Counted from the stretch's first letter, positions 25,644-35,457 are shown. The stretch: DNA of 64,000 nt from JBCCEJ01 sp039030335 (GCA_039030335.1 JBCCEJ010000001.1:1-64000), one strand, 5' to 3'. Made by a program: numbers and translations. Notes: generated from the sequence alone by a model not told the origin.

Positions 25644-26423
25644 TTAGCGGGGCGGCAGGCGAATGCCTCCATCGACGCGGACCGTCTCGCCGTTCATGTA
25701 CGGGTTGGTGATCAGGTCCATGACCATGTAGGCGAGTTCTTCTCCGACGCCGAGGCGCTTTGGAAACAGCACGGACGCCCCGAGGTGGGCTTTGAACTGC
25801 TCCGCTTCTTCGCCTTGACCGTAGATCGGCGTATCGATGAGACCCGGCGCGATCGTGTTGACGCGCACGCCGGCGGCGGAGAGATCGCGCGCCAGTGGTA
25901 GCGTCATGCCGACGATGCCACCTTTGGACGCCGAGTAGGCGCACTGGCCGATCTGGCCATCGAACGCGGCCACGGAGGCCATGTTGACGATGGCGCCGCG
26001 GGCGCCGTCTTCGTCGAGCGGCTCGGTCTTCGCCATGGCGGCCGCCGCGAGCCGCAACATATTGAACGACCCGATCAGATTCACCTTGATGACGAACTCG
26101 AACAGGTGCAGAGCCATCGGCTCGTTGTCACGATTGATGACGCGGGCGGCGCGACCAAGACCGGCTGAGTTGACCAGAGCGCGCAGCGGTCCGAGTTCGG
26201 AAGCAGCGGCCACGGCGCGCTGGCCGTCTGCTTCGCTCGCGACGTCGCATTTGACGTAGGCGCCCTGCAGTTCGGCGGCGATCGCCTGCCCTTTGTCTTC
26301 CTGTAAATCGGCGATGACGACGCGGGCGCCGGCGGCGGCGAGCTGACGTGCGCTCGCTTCACCAATTCCCGAGGCGCCGCCGGTCACGATGGCGCTCGCG
26401 CCGTTCAGATTCATGCGTGGCAT
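25644..26423 (-). CDS. 3-hydroxyacyl-CoA dehydrogenase type II-like SDR
   Basis: Short-chain dehydrogenase of 259 residues with an intact active site: VTGGASGIG (13-21), NSAG (85-88), S150, Y163 and K167 in CAYSASKGG, and the C-terminal NGETVRVDGG. The insertion MAKTEPLDEDGARGAIVNMASVAAF and the overall layout are those of HSD10/type II 3-hydroxyacyl-CoA dehydrogenases. The ATG at 26423 is preceded by AAGGA at 11 bases; in-frame ATGs further upstream lack a ribosome site. Convergent with the thiolase, it probably acts in acyl-CoA oxidation. Confidence 0.87.
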   Translation of the reverse strand: MPRMNLNGASAIVTGGASGIGEASARQLAAAGARVVIADLQEDKGQAIAAELQGAYVKCDVASEADGQRAVAAASELGPLRALVNSAGLGRAARVINRDNEPMALHLFEFVIKVNLIGSFNMLRLAAAAMAKTEPLDEDGARGAIVNMASVAAFDGQIGQCAYSASKGGIVGMTLPLARDLSAAGVRVNTIAPGLIDTPIYGQGEEAEQFKAHLGASVLFPKRLGVGEELAYMVMDLITNPYMNGETVRVDGGIRLPPR

Positions 26424-26553
26424 AGTGGGCTGATTCCTTAAGGGGTCTGACATTGAATTGAAAGCGGGGTACACGCATTATCGGCCACCCCGGACATGCG
26501 AATCCAACGAGCCGCTCGCGCGGCCGCAGACCACGGCCAATGGATGATTCCTG

Positions 26554-27267
26554 ATGCGACGATATGAAGCGATTGTTGATGCCGCGCGCGAGCGTACCGT
26601 GGCAGACGCGCGCGCCCCGGCGCCGAATGCTGGTCCGCGGACCGTCGGCACGCTGTTCTCGGCGCTGCTGTGGTGGTTCTGGCTCTACGCGGCGCTGCAC
26701 ATCGTCGTCTACGTACCCATCCTCGGCGCACCCGGCCTGGGGTTTGAAGAGACCAGCGCTTATGTGGCGCCGTACCTCGAGAGTTTTGACGTCGCCATCG
26801 CATGGATCGCACTGGGTGCAGGTGTGCTCGGCAGCGTTGCGGGCTGGTTGCCCGGCAGCGAGCCGGGTCTGTTCCGAACTGGCCGGTCGATGCGACGTAC
26901 CGGCCCTGTCATCGTCAGGAACGTCGTGATCGGGAAAGTGGTCTCGTCAGCCTGGGCAGCCGTGTTCGTCGTACCGCTGGAAGTGTATTCGGACTACGGC
27001 ATCGTGTTTGTAGGCACGGGGCTTTGGGCTATTGCGGCCGCGGTCGTCACGCTCATAGCGAGCAATATCGGCCGATGGTTCCTGATCGTGGCACTGGTGC
27101 TGGATCTGGGCGGCTTCGGTTATCTCGCGTATCAGCTCTACAACGATGCGGCCATCTCGCTACCGCTGGTGCAGGTTCTCGCCATTGCCGGCTTCATGCT
27201 GGCGACCATCACGATGATGTCCTACCTGCTCGTCTCGACGCGCGTCAACCGCTTCTTCGGCACCTGA
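26554..27267 (+). CDS. Polytopic membrane protein of unknown function
   Basis: 237-residue integral membrane protein with about six hydrophobic segments (for example LFSALLWWFWLYAALHIVVYV, VAIAWIALGAGVLGSVAGWL, LWAIAAAVVTLIASNIGRWF, VLAIAGFMLATITMMSYLL). No family is recognised. The spermidine synthase gene begins 13 bases after its stop, so the two are likely co-transcribed. A transport or sensing role linked to polyamines is only a guess from this context. An alternative start ATG at 26564 is in another frame and not used. Confidence 0.75.
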   Translation: MRRYEAIVDAARERTVADARAPAPNAGPRTVGTLFSALLWWFWLYAALHIVVYVPILGAPGLGFEETSAYVAPYLESFDVAIAWIALGAGVLGSVAGWLPGSEPGLFRTGRSMRRTGPVIVRNVVIGKVVSSAWAAVFVVPLEVYSDYGIVFVGTGLWAIAAAVVTLIASNIGRWFLIVALVLDLGGFGYLAYQLYNDAAISLPLVQVLAIAGFMLATITMMSYLLVSTRVNRFFGT

Positions 27268-27280
27268 GCGCGGGCCCGCG

Positions 27281-28126
27281 GTGAGCGCATTCAAAGAGAC
27301 GCTCTACGAAGGCTATGGGCAGGAACTCGCCGTCGAAGAGATCTACTTCGAACATCGCACGGACCATCAGCATCTGGTGATTTTCCGTAACCCGGTATTC
27401 GGCCGGGTGATGGCGTTGGACGGCATCGTGCAGACCACTGAGCGCGATGAATTCATCTACCACGAGATGCTGGCCCACGTGCCCATTCTGGCCCATGGCG
27501 CCGCCGCGGAGGTGCTGATTGTCGGTGGCGGTGACGGCGGCATGCTGCGCGAAGTGTCCAAACACGCAGGGGTTCGCGCGGTCACCCAGGTGGAGATCGA
27601 TGCGTCGGTCATCGAGATGAGCCGCGAGTACCTGCCGCAACACTCGGCCGGCGCTTTCGATGACCCGCGTTTGAATCTCGTGATCGCCGATGGCTACGCA
27701 TTCGTTCGCGACACCGAGGCCCGGTTCGACGTGATCATTGTCGACTCGACTGACCCGATCGGCCCGGGCGAGCAGCTATTCACTCGGGATTTTCATGCGG
27801 CCTGCAAGCGTTGCCTGCGCCCGGGCGGAATCGTTGTGACGCAAAACGGTGTGGTTTTCCTGCAGACCGACGAACTGCGTGAGACGGCAGTCAACTTCGC
27901 GGCTTTGTACGCCGACTGGCATTTCTACGCGGCCGCGGTACCAACATACGTCGGCGGGCTCATGGTGTTCGGATTTGCAACCGATGAGCCCGCGCACCAC
28001 CGGGTTACCGTCAGTACGCTCGAAGAGCGCGCCACGGCCATCGCGACACGCTATTACACGCCCGACATTCACAAAGCGGCCTTTGCACTGCCGCGCTACG
28101 TTCAGGACGTCCTCCGAGACCTCTGA
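27281..28126 (+). CDS. speE: Polyamine aminopropyltransferase (spermidine synthase)
   Basis: Transfers the aminopropyl group of decarboxylated S-adenosylmethionine to putrescine, giving spermidine. The 281-residue protein shows QTTERDEFIYHEML, the SAM-fold motif IVGGGDGGMLREV, VEID, the DGYAFV block, and VDSTDPIGPGEQLFTRDF, which contains the family's catalytic Asp. The start is GTG. Preceded by a membrane protein and followed 183 bases later by the fumarase-like genes. With the polyamine-type importer and agmatine deiminase elsewhere in the window, it points to active polyamine metabolism. Confidence 0.94.
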   Translation: MSAFKETLYEGYGQELAVEEIYFEHRTDHQHLVIFRNPVFGRVMALDGIVQTTERDEFIYHEMLAHVPILAHGAAAEVLIVGGGDGGMLREVSKHAGVRAVTQVEIDASVIEMSREYLPQHSAGAFDDPRLNLVIADGYAFVRDTEARFDVIIVDSTDPIGPGEQLFTRDFHAACKRCLRPGGIVVTQNGVVFLQTDELRETAVNFAALYADWHFYAAAVPTYVGGLMVFGFATDEPAHHRVTVSTLEERATAIATRYYTPDIHKAAFALPRYVQDVLRDL

Positions 28127-28308
28127 CTTCCGCGTCGCGGCGCGTGGCCGTTCCGCTGGCGCTGTTCCGCGTCAGCGTGCCGTTCAACGTTTGGCGGTGT
28201 TTCGCATTGGCCGGGACCAGTCGACTTCTGTATGGTCGAAGACGATGCCCCGCCAACCACGCCGCCGCCGCTGGCCGTGGTCGGATGCCGCGTGAGGACG
28301 TGCCGCGC

Positions 28309-29274
28309 ATGATCACGAAAGCCAGTCTCCGTGAAGCCGCCTTCCAGATCATGGCCAAGGCCGGTATCGAAATTCCGGAAGACTACAGTCAGGCCATCCA
28401 GGCGATGGTGAGCACCGAGACCGGTCCGCTGTCCTGCTTCGTGCTGGAATCGATGTTGCAGAACTGGACGGTCGCCAACGAAGACCGTCGCCCGATGTGT
28501 GCCGACACCGGTGTCCCCCGTTACTACGTGAAGGCTGGCAACGGAGCGCAGATAGAGGGTGGATTCATAGCGCTCGAAGAGGCGCTTCGCGCGGCAACCG
28601 CACGCGCGACGCAGGAGGTACCGCTAAGGCCGAACCGCGTTCACCCCCTATCTCGTCAAGACAACAACAATAATGTGGGCATCAACGCGCCGGAGATCGA
28701 ATACAGCTTTGAGCCGGAGGTCGATTGGATAGACGTCACGACCGTACACAAGGGAGGGCTGTTCGGCACGGACTACCGCATGCTGTTTCCTGGTGACGGC
28801 ATAGATGGCATCAAGCGTTTTTTTCTCGACACGATGGTCGCGTTCGGTAAACGCGGGCTCGCTTGTCAGCCGGCGATCGTTGGCGTGGGGCTCGGGGGAT
28901 CGAAAGACACGACCATGGTGCTCGGCAAGCAGGCGGCCTGCCTGAGAACGGTTGGCGACCGAAATCCAGACCCGGAGATCGCCGAACTGGAGCAGACGCT
29001 GACGGAACTTGGCAATTCCATCGGCATGGGTGCAATGGGATTCGCCGGTCGCTCGATGGTCGTTGATACACACATCGAAGTGGGTTACACGCATACGGGT
29101 GGAATGCCGATGAGCGTGCATTGCTTCTGTCTGTCGTCGAGGCGCGCCACCGCCAGGCTGTTCGCCGACGGCACTATTGAATATCGCACGGACCCCAAGT
29201 GGTTCACGCCCTACATGCGCAGGAATACGGTTGGATGGGAAACCCGGGACCACAGCTCACAACGCTCCGGCTGA
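28309..29274 (+). CDS. Class I fumarase/tartrate dehydratase, alpha subunit
   Basis: Iron-sulfur hydro-lyase alpha subunit, 321 residues. Family cysteines and motifs are MCADTGVPRYYVK, RQDNNNNVGINAPEIEY, GVGLGGSKDTTMVLGKQAA and HTGGMPMSVHCFCLSSRR, which together form the [4Fe-4S] and substrate site. ATG 28309 follows GAGGA at ten bases; a longer in-frame reading upstream is unconserved. The beta subunit gene starts 40 bases before this stop in another frame. In typical single-chain class I fumarases the two halves are fused. Fumarate or L-tartrate are both possible substrates. Confidence 0.87.
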   Translation: MITKASLREAAFQIMAKAGIEIPEDYSQAIQAMVSTETGPLSCFVLESMLQNWTVANEDRRPMCADTGVPRYYVKAGNGAQIEGGFIALEEALRAATARATQEVPLRPNRVHPLSRQDNNNNVGINAPEIEYSFEPEVDWIDVTTVHKGGLFGTDYRMLFPGDGIDGIKRFFLDTMVAFGKRGLACQPAIVGVGLGGSKDTTMVLGKQAACLRTVGDRNPDPEIAELEQTLTELGNSIGMGAMGFAGRSMVVDTHIEVGYTHTGGMPMSVHCFCLSSRRATARLFADGTIEYRTDPKWFTPYMRRNTVGWETRDHSSQRSG

Positions 29275-29915
29275 GAACGCCGATCGACGACGGTCAGCTG
29301 GAGCAACTGCGGATTGGCAATGTCGTGTACATCGACGGCCTGATCATGACGGGCCGCGAAGGGGTCTATCAGCGCCTGCTGGCCGACGGCGCAGTTCCAC
29401 CGGAAGGTTTCCACGAATTCGCCAACATCAACTTCCACTGTTCGCCGGCCGCTTCCGTCAACGATGACGGCAGCTACAACGTCGGAGCCGTCACCGCGAC
29501 CGCCAGCTTCCGCTTTGCCAAATGGCTGACCGCCTGGTTCGAACTGAGCGGTTGCCGGGTCGTCATCGGCAAGGGCGGGATGAGTCAGGCGCATTACAAC
29601 GACATATTCGTGCCCGCGAAGGCGGTCTACCTGACGACCGTAGGGTACGGCACTGGCGCGTTGCTGGGACGTGGCATCAAGCGCGTGCGCGACGCCCATT
29701 GGTTGGACGAACTCGGCATTGCCCAGGCGATGTGGGTGTTCGAAGTGGAAGGTTTCGGGCCGCTGCTTTGCGAAAGCGATCTGGAAGGCAACAGTCTGTT
29801 CGAGACGAACAACCGGGCCGTCAATGCGAACATCGAGAAAATCTACGCAGGGCTGAAGCCGCCTGCGCTAAGCCGCTACGGCGAGACCGACGACAAGACG
29901 CGCGAGCTGATATGA
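29235..29915 (+). CDS. Class I fumarase/tartrate dehydratase, beta subunit
   Basis: 226-residue beta subunit of the Fe-S hydro-lyase, with LRIGNVVYIDGLIMTGREG at the N-terminus and the conserved GKGGMSQ block near residue 120. It begins at ATG 29235, with AGGAA nine bases before, inside the 3' end of the alpha gene (40-base overlap, different frame), which implies coupled translation. An in-frame GTG at 29199 is a weaker alternative. It ends convergent to the TPP enzyme. It should assemble with the alpha subunit in the cytoplasm. Confidence 0.87.
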   Translation: MGNPGPQLTTLRLRTPIDDGQLEQLRIGNVVYIDGLIMTGREGVYQRLLADGAVPPEGFHEFANINFHCSPAASVNDDGSYNVGAVTATASFRFAKWLTAWFELSGCRVVIGKGGMSQAHYNDIFVPAKAVYLTTVGYGTGALLGRGIKRVRDAHWLDELGIAQAMWVFEVEGFGPLLCESDLEGNSLFETNNRAVNANIEKIYAGLKPPALSRYGETDDKTRELI

Positions 29916-29978
29916 GCGCGTCTCGAGGCGTCGTGCGTGTGGTGATGCGGGAACCGGAACGCGTTATTTGCGCGCCGA

Positions 29979-31631
29979 TCAGCGCGCGCCCCGGTTCTGG
30001 GTGATGTGGTGCCAGGGACTGACTTCATCGGCTAGATCGAGCGTTACTTCGATGAGCGCGGGTCGGTTGTCAGCCAGCCGCCTCTCGAGCGCCGGCTGCA
30101 ACGCTGCCGGGCTTTCCACCTGGTCCGCCGCGATCCCGAACAGTTCCGCCAGCGCCGCGTAGCTCGGAGTCGGCAGCTCTGACATCAACGTGCGGTTAGC
30201 AAAGCGCGTCTGCTGGTCCCGTTTGACGTTACCGAAAGCGCCGTTATTGAACACGATAACCGTCAGCCCGATGTCTTCGGCCGCCATCGTCGCAAGTTCC
30301 TGCATCGCGAAACCAAAGCCGCCGTCGCCGGTCACGACAACGGCGGCACGATCTGGATGTGCGACCTTCGCGCCGAGCGCGGTGGGCAGGGCATAGCCGA
30401 GATTGCCCTGATAGCCGGACGTGATGTACGTGCGCGGCTCGTAGACCGGGAACGCGAAGTAAGACGTGAAACCGGTCTGGCAAATGTCTTTCGTAAAGAC
30501 TCCGTCGCGGGGCAGCACAGCGCGGATCACATCGAGATAGCCGACATGCGGTTGAATGGCCGTTATCTTCTCGCGCGCGATGCGTTTGGCTGCGGCTATT
30601 TTTTCGCGCGCGTCAGGGTCCGGGTTGGCCATGCTGCTAACGGCATCGTAGAGCGCGCGCGTCCCGTCGTTGGCGTCCGCGACGATCGCGACATCGGGTT
30701 TCAGCCGCACCATCTCCATCGGATCGATGTCGATACGGATGAGCGGGGGCCCGTGCGGCCGGTCTGCCGCGCGCATCATGCCAGTCCAGCGCATGTACTG
30801 CAGTTCGCAGCGAGAGCCGATTCCGATCAATAGATCGCAGTCGGCCCAGAGTTCCCAGGCGGCCGCGGAGGACACACCGAGTGGGTGGTCTTCGGCCACC
30901 ACCCCGCGGCCGCTGCGAAACGCCGTGACCGAGGCGTTCAACAGCTCTGCCAGAGCCCGCACCGATTCGCTCGCATGCTGCGCGCCTGAACCGCACATGA
31001 TCATCGGCCGGCGAGCTTTGGCGATCAGCTTCGCGGCGGCGGCGATCTGGTCGTCGTCGATTTCGGGCGTGGTGACTGCGAGTGGCGCCCCGGGGAGCGT
31101 AACCGGTGCCTCAGCCGCCATCGTGTCCCAGCACATTTCGACCGCCGTGGGACCGGGCCGTCCTGACAACATGTGCCGGAAAGCTTCATCGACCTTCGCC
31201 GGGGCTTCCTGCGGCCGCTCAGCGCGCCCGGCCCACTTGATGAAAGAGTTGAGCGTTGCCAACTGATCGGGCAACTCGTGCAGATGACCGCGGCCTTTGC
31301 CGAGAAATTCGGCCGGCACGTCGCCGGTCAGGCACAACACGGGCGCACAGCCGGCGTAGGCCGTACACATCGCGGCCCCGGCATTGAGCACACCAGGACC
31401 GGGCACGACTGTGAACACGCCAGGTTTGCCGCTCGCCTTGGCGTAGCCATACGCCATATACGCGGCGGCCTGTTCGTGGCGTGTCCCTACCGTGCGCACC
31501 CGGTTGCTGTTGCGTTCCAGCGCGTCGACGATGGGATAGGTCTGCACGCCGGGCAAACCGAAGACCGTATCGACGCCGTATCCCAGGACGGCGCGTACCA
31601 ACGCTTCGCCGCCAGTCATCATGTCGGGCAT
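29979..31631 (-). CDS. Thiamine-diphosphate enzyme of the acetolactate synthase family
   Basis: 550-residue TPP-dependent enzyme with three domains. The catalytic Glu is in TRHEQAAAYMAYGYA (about E53), and the middle domain begins near residue 190. The TPP/Mg site GDGGFGFAMQELATMAAEDIGL (with FNNGAFGNV) is at about 430-455. The family includes acetolactate synthase, sulfoacetaldehyde acetyltransferase, oxalyl-CoA decarboxylase and others; none is clearly indicated by eye. It follows the sulfatase gene by 39 bases on the same strand, so they probably form a unit. Confidence 0.87.
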   Translation of the reverse strand: MPDMMTGGEALVRAVLGYGVDTVFGLPGVQTYPIVDALERNSNRVRTVGTRHEQAAAYMAYGYAKASGKPGVFTVVPGPGVLNAGAAMCTAYAGCAPVLCLTGDVPAEFLGKGRGHLHELPDQLATLNSFIKWAGRAERPQEAPAKVDEAFRHMLSGRPGPTAVEMCWDTMAAEAPVTLPGAPLAVTTPEIDDDQIAAAAKLIAKARRPMIMCGSGAQHASESVRALAELLNASVTAFRSGRGVVAEDHPLGVSSAAAWELWADCDLLIGIGSRCELQYMRWTGMMRAADRPHGPPLIRIDIDPMEMVRLKPDVAIVADANDGTRALYDAVSSMANPDPDAREKIAAAKRIAREKITAIQPHVGYLDVIRAVLPRDGVFTKDICQTGFTSYFAFPVYEPRTYITSGYQGNLGYALPTALGAKVAHPDRAAVVVTGDGGFGFAMQELATMAAEDIGLTVIVFNNGAFGNVKRDQQTRFANRTLMSELPTPSYAALAELFGIAADQVESPAALQPALERRLADNRPALIEVTLDLADEVSPWHHITQNRGAR

Positions 31632-31670
31632 GGAGCCGTCTCGCTTGGAATGACGCAGTGCGCTCGCCGC

Positions 31671-33161
31671 TTATCGGTCGATGACCGTATCGGCGAGTTC
31701 AATGTCGGCGCCGGGCGGCGGTGTACGCGTCAGTGCACCCATCGCCTTGATGTGTTCCTGGCCGCCGAGTTCCTCGATGCGCGCGCGCTGATCCGCCCGC
31801 GCGCGCTCATCGACGGCGTCGGGATCGCAGATTTTACGCAGCTCCGCTTCGAGTTCCGCCGCCACGCGCGCGGCGTCGGCGTCATCAGCGTTCAGCAGCC
31901 GATCCTGCATCTCATGCGGATCCGCATCGAGGTCGTACAGTTCGGTCGGCATGCCGGCGTGATAGATGAGCTTGTCGCCGCCGCGGCGCAGCATGAAGGA
32001 GCCGCGCCTCGAGCACGACGCGTGATATTCGGCGAACCCGATGCGATCGGTCTCGTCACCCTGGATAGCCGGCCACAGGGATGCACCGGTCAGGTCGGCG
32101 TCGTCCTCGATCATGCTGGCGCCTGCGCCCTCGACGATCGTCGGATAAAGGTCGACGTGTGAAGTGATTTGATCGACCACCTGTCCGGCCGGAATCCCGG
32201 GGCCGCTCACCACAAGCGGGACGGCCGCGGCGGTCTCCAGCAGCTGGCATTTGCCGACCAGCCCGTGATTACCGAAGCTCTCACCGTGATCGCTGGTGTA
32301 GGCAAAGCGCGTGTTGTCGGCCAGTCCAAGTGCCTCGGCAGCAGCCATGACTTCGCCGATCTGCTCATCCAGATGCGTGACCAGACCGAAGTAGCCGGCG
32401 GCCATCTTCTTCAATGCCTCTTCTTCACCGGTCATCGGCGTAATCGCCTTGGTCCGACGCAGGTGCGCGTACGCCGGATGCTCGGGGCGTTCGCCAGGCA
32501 GATATGCATTCGGCAGTGGCATCTCCTGCCACGGGTACATGTTCCAGAGCCGCTCGGGCACGGAGAACGGCGGGTGCGCGCTGACGTAGGACACGTACAG
32601 CACCCATGGCTTGTCCTGCTTGAGCGCGTGTTCGCGCAGCCATTCGATCGCGAGTCGCGAGATTTCGCGGTCGTAGTCCTGATAGTCGCTGGTCCCGACT
32701 TTCGATTCTTCCCGATACATATTCCACTGGCTGGGTTGCACGGGTTCTTCATCGCTCCAACGCAGCAGCATGACGAGGCCGCCGACCCCGTTGATGATGT
32801 GCATTGGAGCGACTTCTTCCGAGAAGCCGTTGTCATCTTCGGTGCTGCGAAAGTGCAGTTTGCCCACCGACACGGCTGTGTGTCCCTGGTCGCGGATGCG
32901 CTTCGCCCAACTGGCCCGACGCCCGTCGAAGACCAGGCAGTTGTCCCAGAAGCCGGTTTGATGCGGATAGAGCCCGGTCGCGAGACTTGCACGCGATGGA
33001 CAGCAAAGCGTGGACGAGCAATACGCATTGGAGAACCGCGTACCGTTTGCGGCGATTCGGTCCATGTTGGGCGTTTGTACGATCGGATGACCGTAGCAGC
33101 CCAGAATGTCGCGATTGTGGTTGTCAGACTGAAACAGGATGAGGTTCGCCGGCTGTGTCAT
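31671..33161 (-). CDS. Type I sulfatase (formylglycine-dependent)
   Basis: 496-residue sulfatase of the alkaline phosphatase superfamily. The formylglycine motif is C53-C-P-S-R57 followed by ASLATG, so C53 would be converted by a formylglycine-generating enzyme or an anaerobic maturase, neither of which is in the window. Metal-site residues include QSDNHN (residues 11-16) and the later TSDHGESFGNHGLVGK. There is no signal peptide, so it may be cytoplasmic, as for choline-sulfatase-like enzymes. AGGAG precedes the ATG at eight bases. It lies upstream of the TPP enzyme. Confidence 0.9.
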   Translation of the reverse strand: MTQPANLILFQSDNHNRDILGCYGHPIVQTPNMDRIAANGTRFSNAYCSSTLCCPSRASLATGLYPHQTGFWDNCLVFDGRRASWAKRIRDQGHTAVSVGKLHFRSTEDDNGFSEEVAPMHIINGVGGLVMLLRWSDEEPVQPSQWNMYREESKVGTSDYQDYDREISRLAIEWLREHALKQDKPWVLYVSYVSAHPPFSVPERLWNMYPWQEMPLPNAYLPGERPEHPAYAHLRRTKAITPMTGEEEALKKMAAGYFGLVTHLDEQIGEVMAAAEALGLADNTRFAYTSDHGESFGNHGLVGKCQLLETAAAVPLVVSGPGIPAGQVVDQITSHVDLYPTIVEGAGASMIEDDADLTGASLWPAIQGDETDRIGFAEYHASCSRRGSFMLRRGGDKLIYHAGMPTELYDLDADPHEMQDRLLNADDADAARVAAELEAELRKICDPDAVDERARADQRARIEELGGQEHIKAMGALTRTPPPGADIELADTVIDR

Positions 33162-33344
33162 GGGGCGCTTCTCCTAATGCAATGACCAAACCACCTGATG
33201 GCGGTCTGCTCGGGTGGCGCTGGCTGCTGGCGACCCGACGTGGTCAACCGGAAACGCGAGGAGCCATTGCTGATACTGTACACACGGAAGCGGCGTTCGG
33301 GGACACGCGTCTTCCATCGCGATTTGCAGCAGTCGCCGAACGCT

Positions 33345-35201
33345 CTACTGATCGGCGCTTCTGGGGACGCGGTCGGCATCGGCAACGTAGCGTATCTCGG
33401 CATCGCTGACCGGGACGTCCCCGGATCGGACGTTAGCGTTGTCCCGTGCCTGCACACCGAGTGCCGCCAGGTCACCGGCAAGCTTCGCCAGCACGGCCTT
33501 GCGCCAATGCGCAGTGTTCTTGAAGCTCTTGGGGGCATGGGTCGTCAGGATGTCTTCGTAGGTGCGTGATACCTCCTCCGCCGTGAATGCATAGTTCTCC
33601 GCAAGCTTCTCCAGCGCCCCCTCCATTACCGGCAGCATCGCAACGGCCCGAAGGTAACGGTGTTCATCGAAATCAAACTTCTGTACAAGCTCGGCGCCCG
33701 CTTTGCCGCCGCGATCGATAAGGCAGTCAATAGTCGTGGTGTTCATCGTCAGATTCAGCCCACCCTCAGCGCTGGTCAGACGAACCTCTACGGTGCGTTC
33801 TGCATAACTTGGGAGCATCGATTGCAGCGTGTCGGACCAGGTTCGGCTGGTATTGAACATCGCACCGAAGAAAGCCGGTAACGAATCTGGTGGCGTGACT
33901 GGCAGTGCTGTGGACTGCGGCGCCTGACTCGGCAGGTGAAACTTGTCGTTGCCGTGACGTTCTTCCGAGTGCGGGGCGAGCGAGATGCCAAAAGTCGGCC
34001 GGCTCGGCAACAGGCTGTCAAAGAAGTGCACGGGGAAATTGCTCGACAGACCGCCATCTGAAAAGAGGCAGCGACGCAACGGCGCATCGACGATCCCCGG
34101 CCGGGTCGTCACGCTCGACTTCTCGGCGCTGTCGAGCACACTGGCGTTCTCATGAGATGCAGGATCCGTGCTGACGGCGTCGTCCGTCGCCTTGTTCCTT
34201 CTCAGTCCATAGTCGCGGCGATAGAGCGGCACGGTCTGAAAGAGGATGGGAAAACTGAGGCTCATCCTGGCGAGAAGGAGTATCGGAAAGTCGTCACCGA
34301 CTGGAAGTTGGTAGAGATCGCGCGGTGCCTCGCCCAGATCTTCGGTCAGCGCCTGCTGCCCGCCCACCAGATATTCGACGACGTGTTCCGGGAACAGACG
34401 TTTGAACTCCCGTTCGCTGAAGTAGTGAATACTGGTTTGCAATGGCAGCTGGTATGGCCGCCCCGATGACAGGTCGGTGGTCATCGCAGCGAGTTCGATG
34501 CCGCGAGAACGCAGCGTACGAACCGTCAGGGGGATTTTCTTTTCCTCGTCTCCATACGGCTCACCGGCGACCTCTTGAACTGCATTATCGAGCCAGTTGA
34601 CTAGCGCTTCGCCTGCGTTCGCACCTGATCCGAGTCCGCTGCAGATGCCGAAATCCCGGGCTGGCAGTACTTCGAAAACCAGGCGGTACAACCGCCTGCA
34701 CAACAGGATGAACCAGAGTGCGAGCAACCCTCCTGCCGCGACGATCCAGGTGACGGCCGACGCCTCGAACGGACTGCAGAGATAAAGCGCCCCCAGGAAC
34801 GCCATCATACGGAGCAGCGCGAAGCCCCAGTCCCATGGAAATCTGAACAGCAGTTCTTTCGCGATCTGAACGGCCAGGCGGCCGGAGTTGTTCGCCGCGA
34901 TCAGGTTGGTCGCGGATTGGAACAAGGGTGCCAGTTCGCGATCCGGTTGGAACAGTCGAATCAAACTGTTCGCGAGGTCCCTCGACAACGTCACGATGCG
35001 ATCGAAGCCACTCTTGTCTGTGCCATCGGCGGACTTCGCCCGCCGATACTCCGCCGCCGCTGCGAGTACGGCCGCGAGTGCTCCGGCCGACGTTCCCCCA
35101 ATGCTGCAAAGACGATAGTCATCGGCGATCGCGCGAATCGCCCGAGGATAGACGACGCCTGAAGTCACGCCGCCTTTCATAATCAGATCACAGTCTTTCA
35201 C
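33345..35201 (-). CDS. Patatin-like phospholipase with internal membrane segments
   Basis: 618-residue patatin-fold lipid acyl hydrolase. The oxyanion loop KGGVTSGVVYP is at residues 9-19, nucleophile S38 in GGTSAG, and the dyad Asp at about D382 in DGGLSSNFP. Between these is a hydrophobic region of about 50 residues (roughly 125-175) long enough for two membrane passes. GTG 35201 is chosen because a strong GGAGGG site stands eight bases before it and the patatin fold starts immediately. The frame is open to 35528, but the added residues are not protein-like. A small membrane protein lies upstream on the same strand. Confidence 0.85.
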   Translation of the reverse strand: MKDCDLIMKGGVTSGVVYPRAIRAIADDYRLCSIGGTSAGALAAVLAAAAEYRRAKSADGTDKSGFDRIVTLSRDLANSLIRLFQPDRELAPLFQSATNLIAANNSGRLAVQIAKELLFRFPWDWGFALLRMMAFLGALYLCSPFEASAVTWIVAAGGLLALWFILLCRRLYRLVFEVLPARDFGICSGLGSGANAGEALVNWLDNAVQEVAGEPYGDEEKKIPLTVRTLRSRGIELAAMTTDLSSGRPYQLPLQTSIHYFSEREFKRLFPEHVVEYLVGGQQALTEDLGEAPRDLYQLPVGDDFPILLLARMSLSFPILFQTVPLYRRDYGLRRNKATDDAVSTDPASHENASVLDSAEKSSVTTRPGIVDAPLRRCLFSDGGLSSNFPVHFFDSLLPSRPTFGISLAPHSEERHGNDKFHLPSQAPQSTALPVTPPDSLPAFFGAMFNTSRTWSDTLQSMLPSYAERTVEVRLTSAEGGLNLTMNTTTIDCLIDRGGKAGAELVQKFDFDEHRYLRAVAMLPVMEGALEKLAENYAFTAEEVSRTYEDILTTHAPKSFKNTAHWRKAVLAKLAGDLAALGVQARDNANVRSGDVPVSDAEIRYVADADRVPRSADQ

Positions 35202-35457
35202 GTTCGAACCCTCCCTGTTGATGTGAGTGCTCCGGACAGCCGGTCGGAGTGCATCGTCGAGACCATCAACGATCGCCTGGCATCGTGAGCTGACAGCATC
35301 TCGGTCCGCACCACGCGGCCGCACGCTGTTCCTCATCGAAAGCTCGAGCGTATCGTATGCGTGCTGGTCTCGACGCGGCACTCTTGCGCGGTGTCCGCGA
35401 CCCTTGAATCCTACCGGGACTGCACGAACGCGTGCGGGCCGGGTGAATTTCGCCGGG

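Noticed and set aside
32169..33185. Plus-strand frame of 338 residues antisense to the sulfatase
   Set aside because: The sulfatase motif CCPSR, ribosome site and length are secure; the antisense frame has no family.
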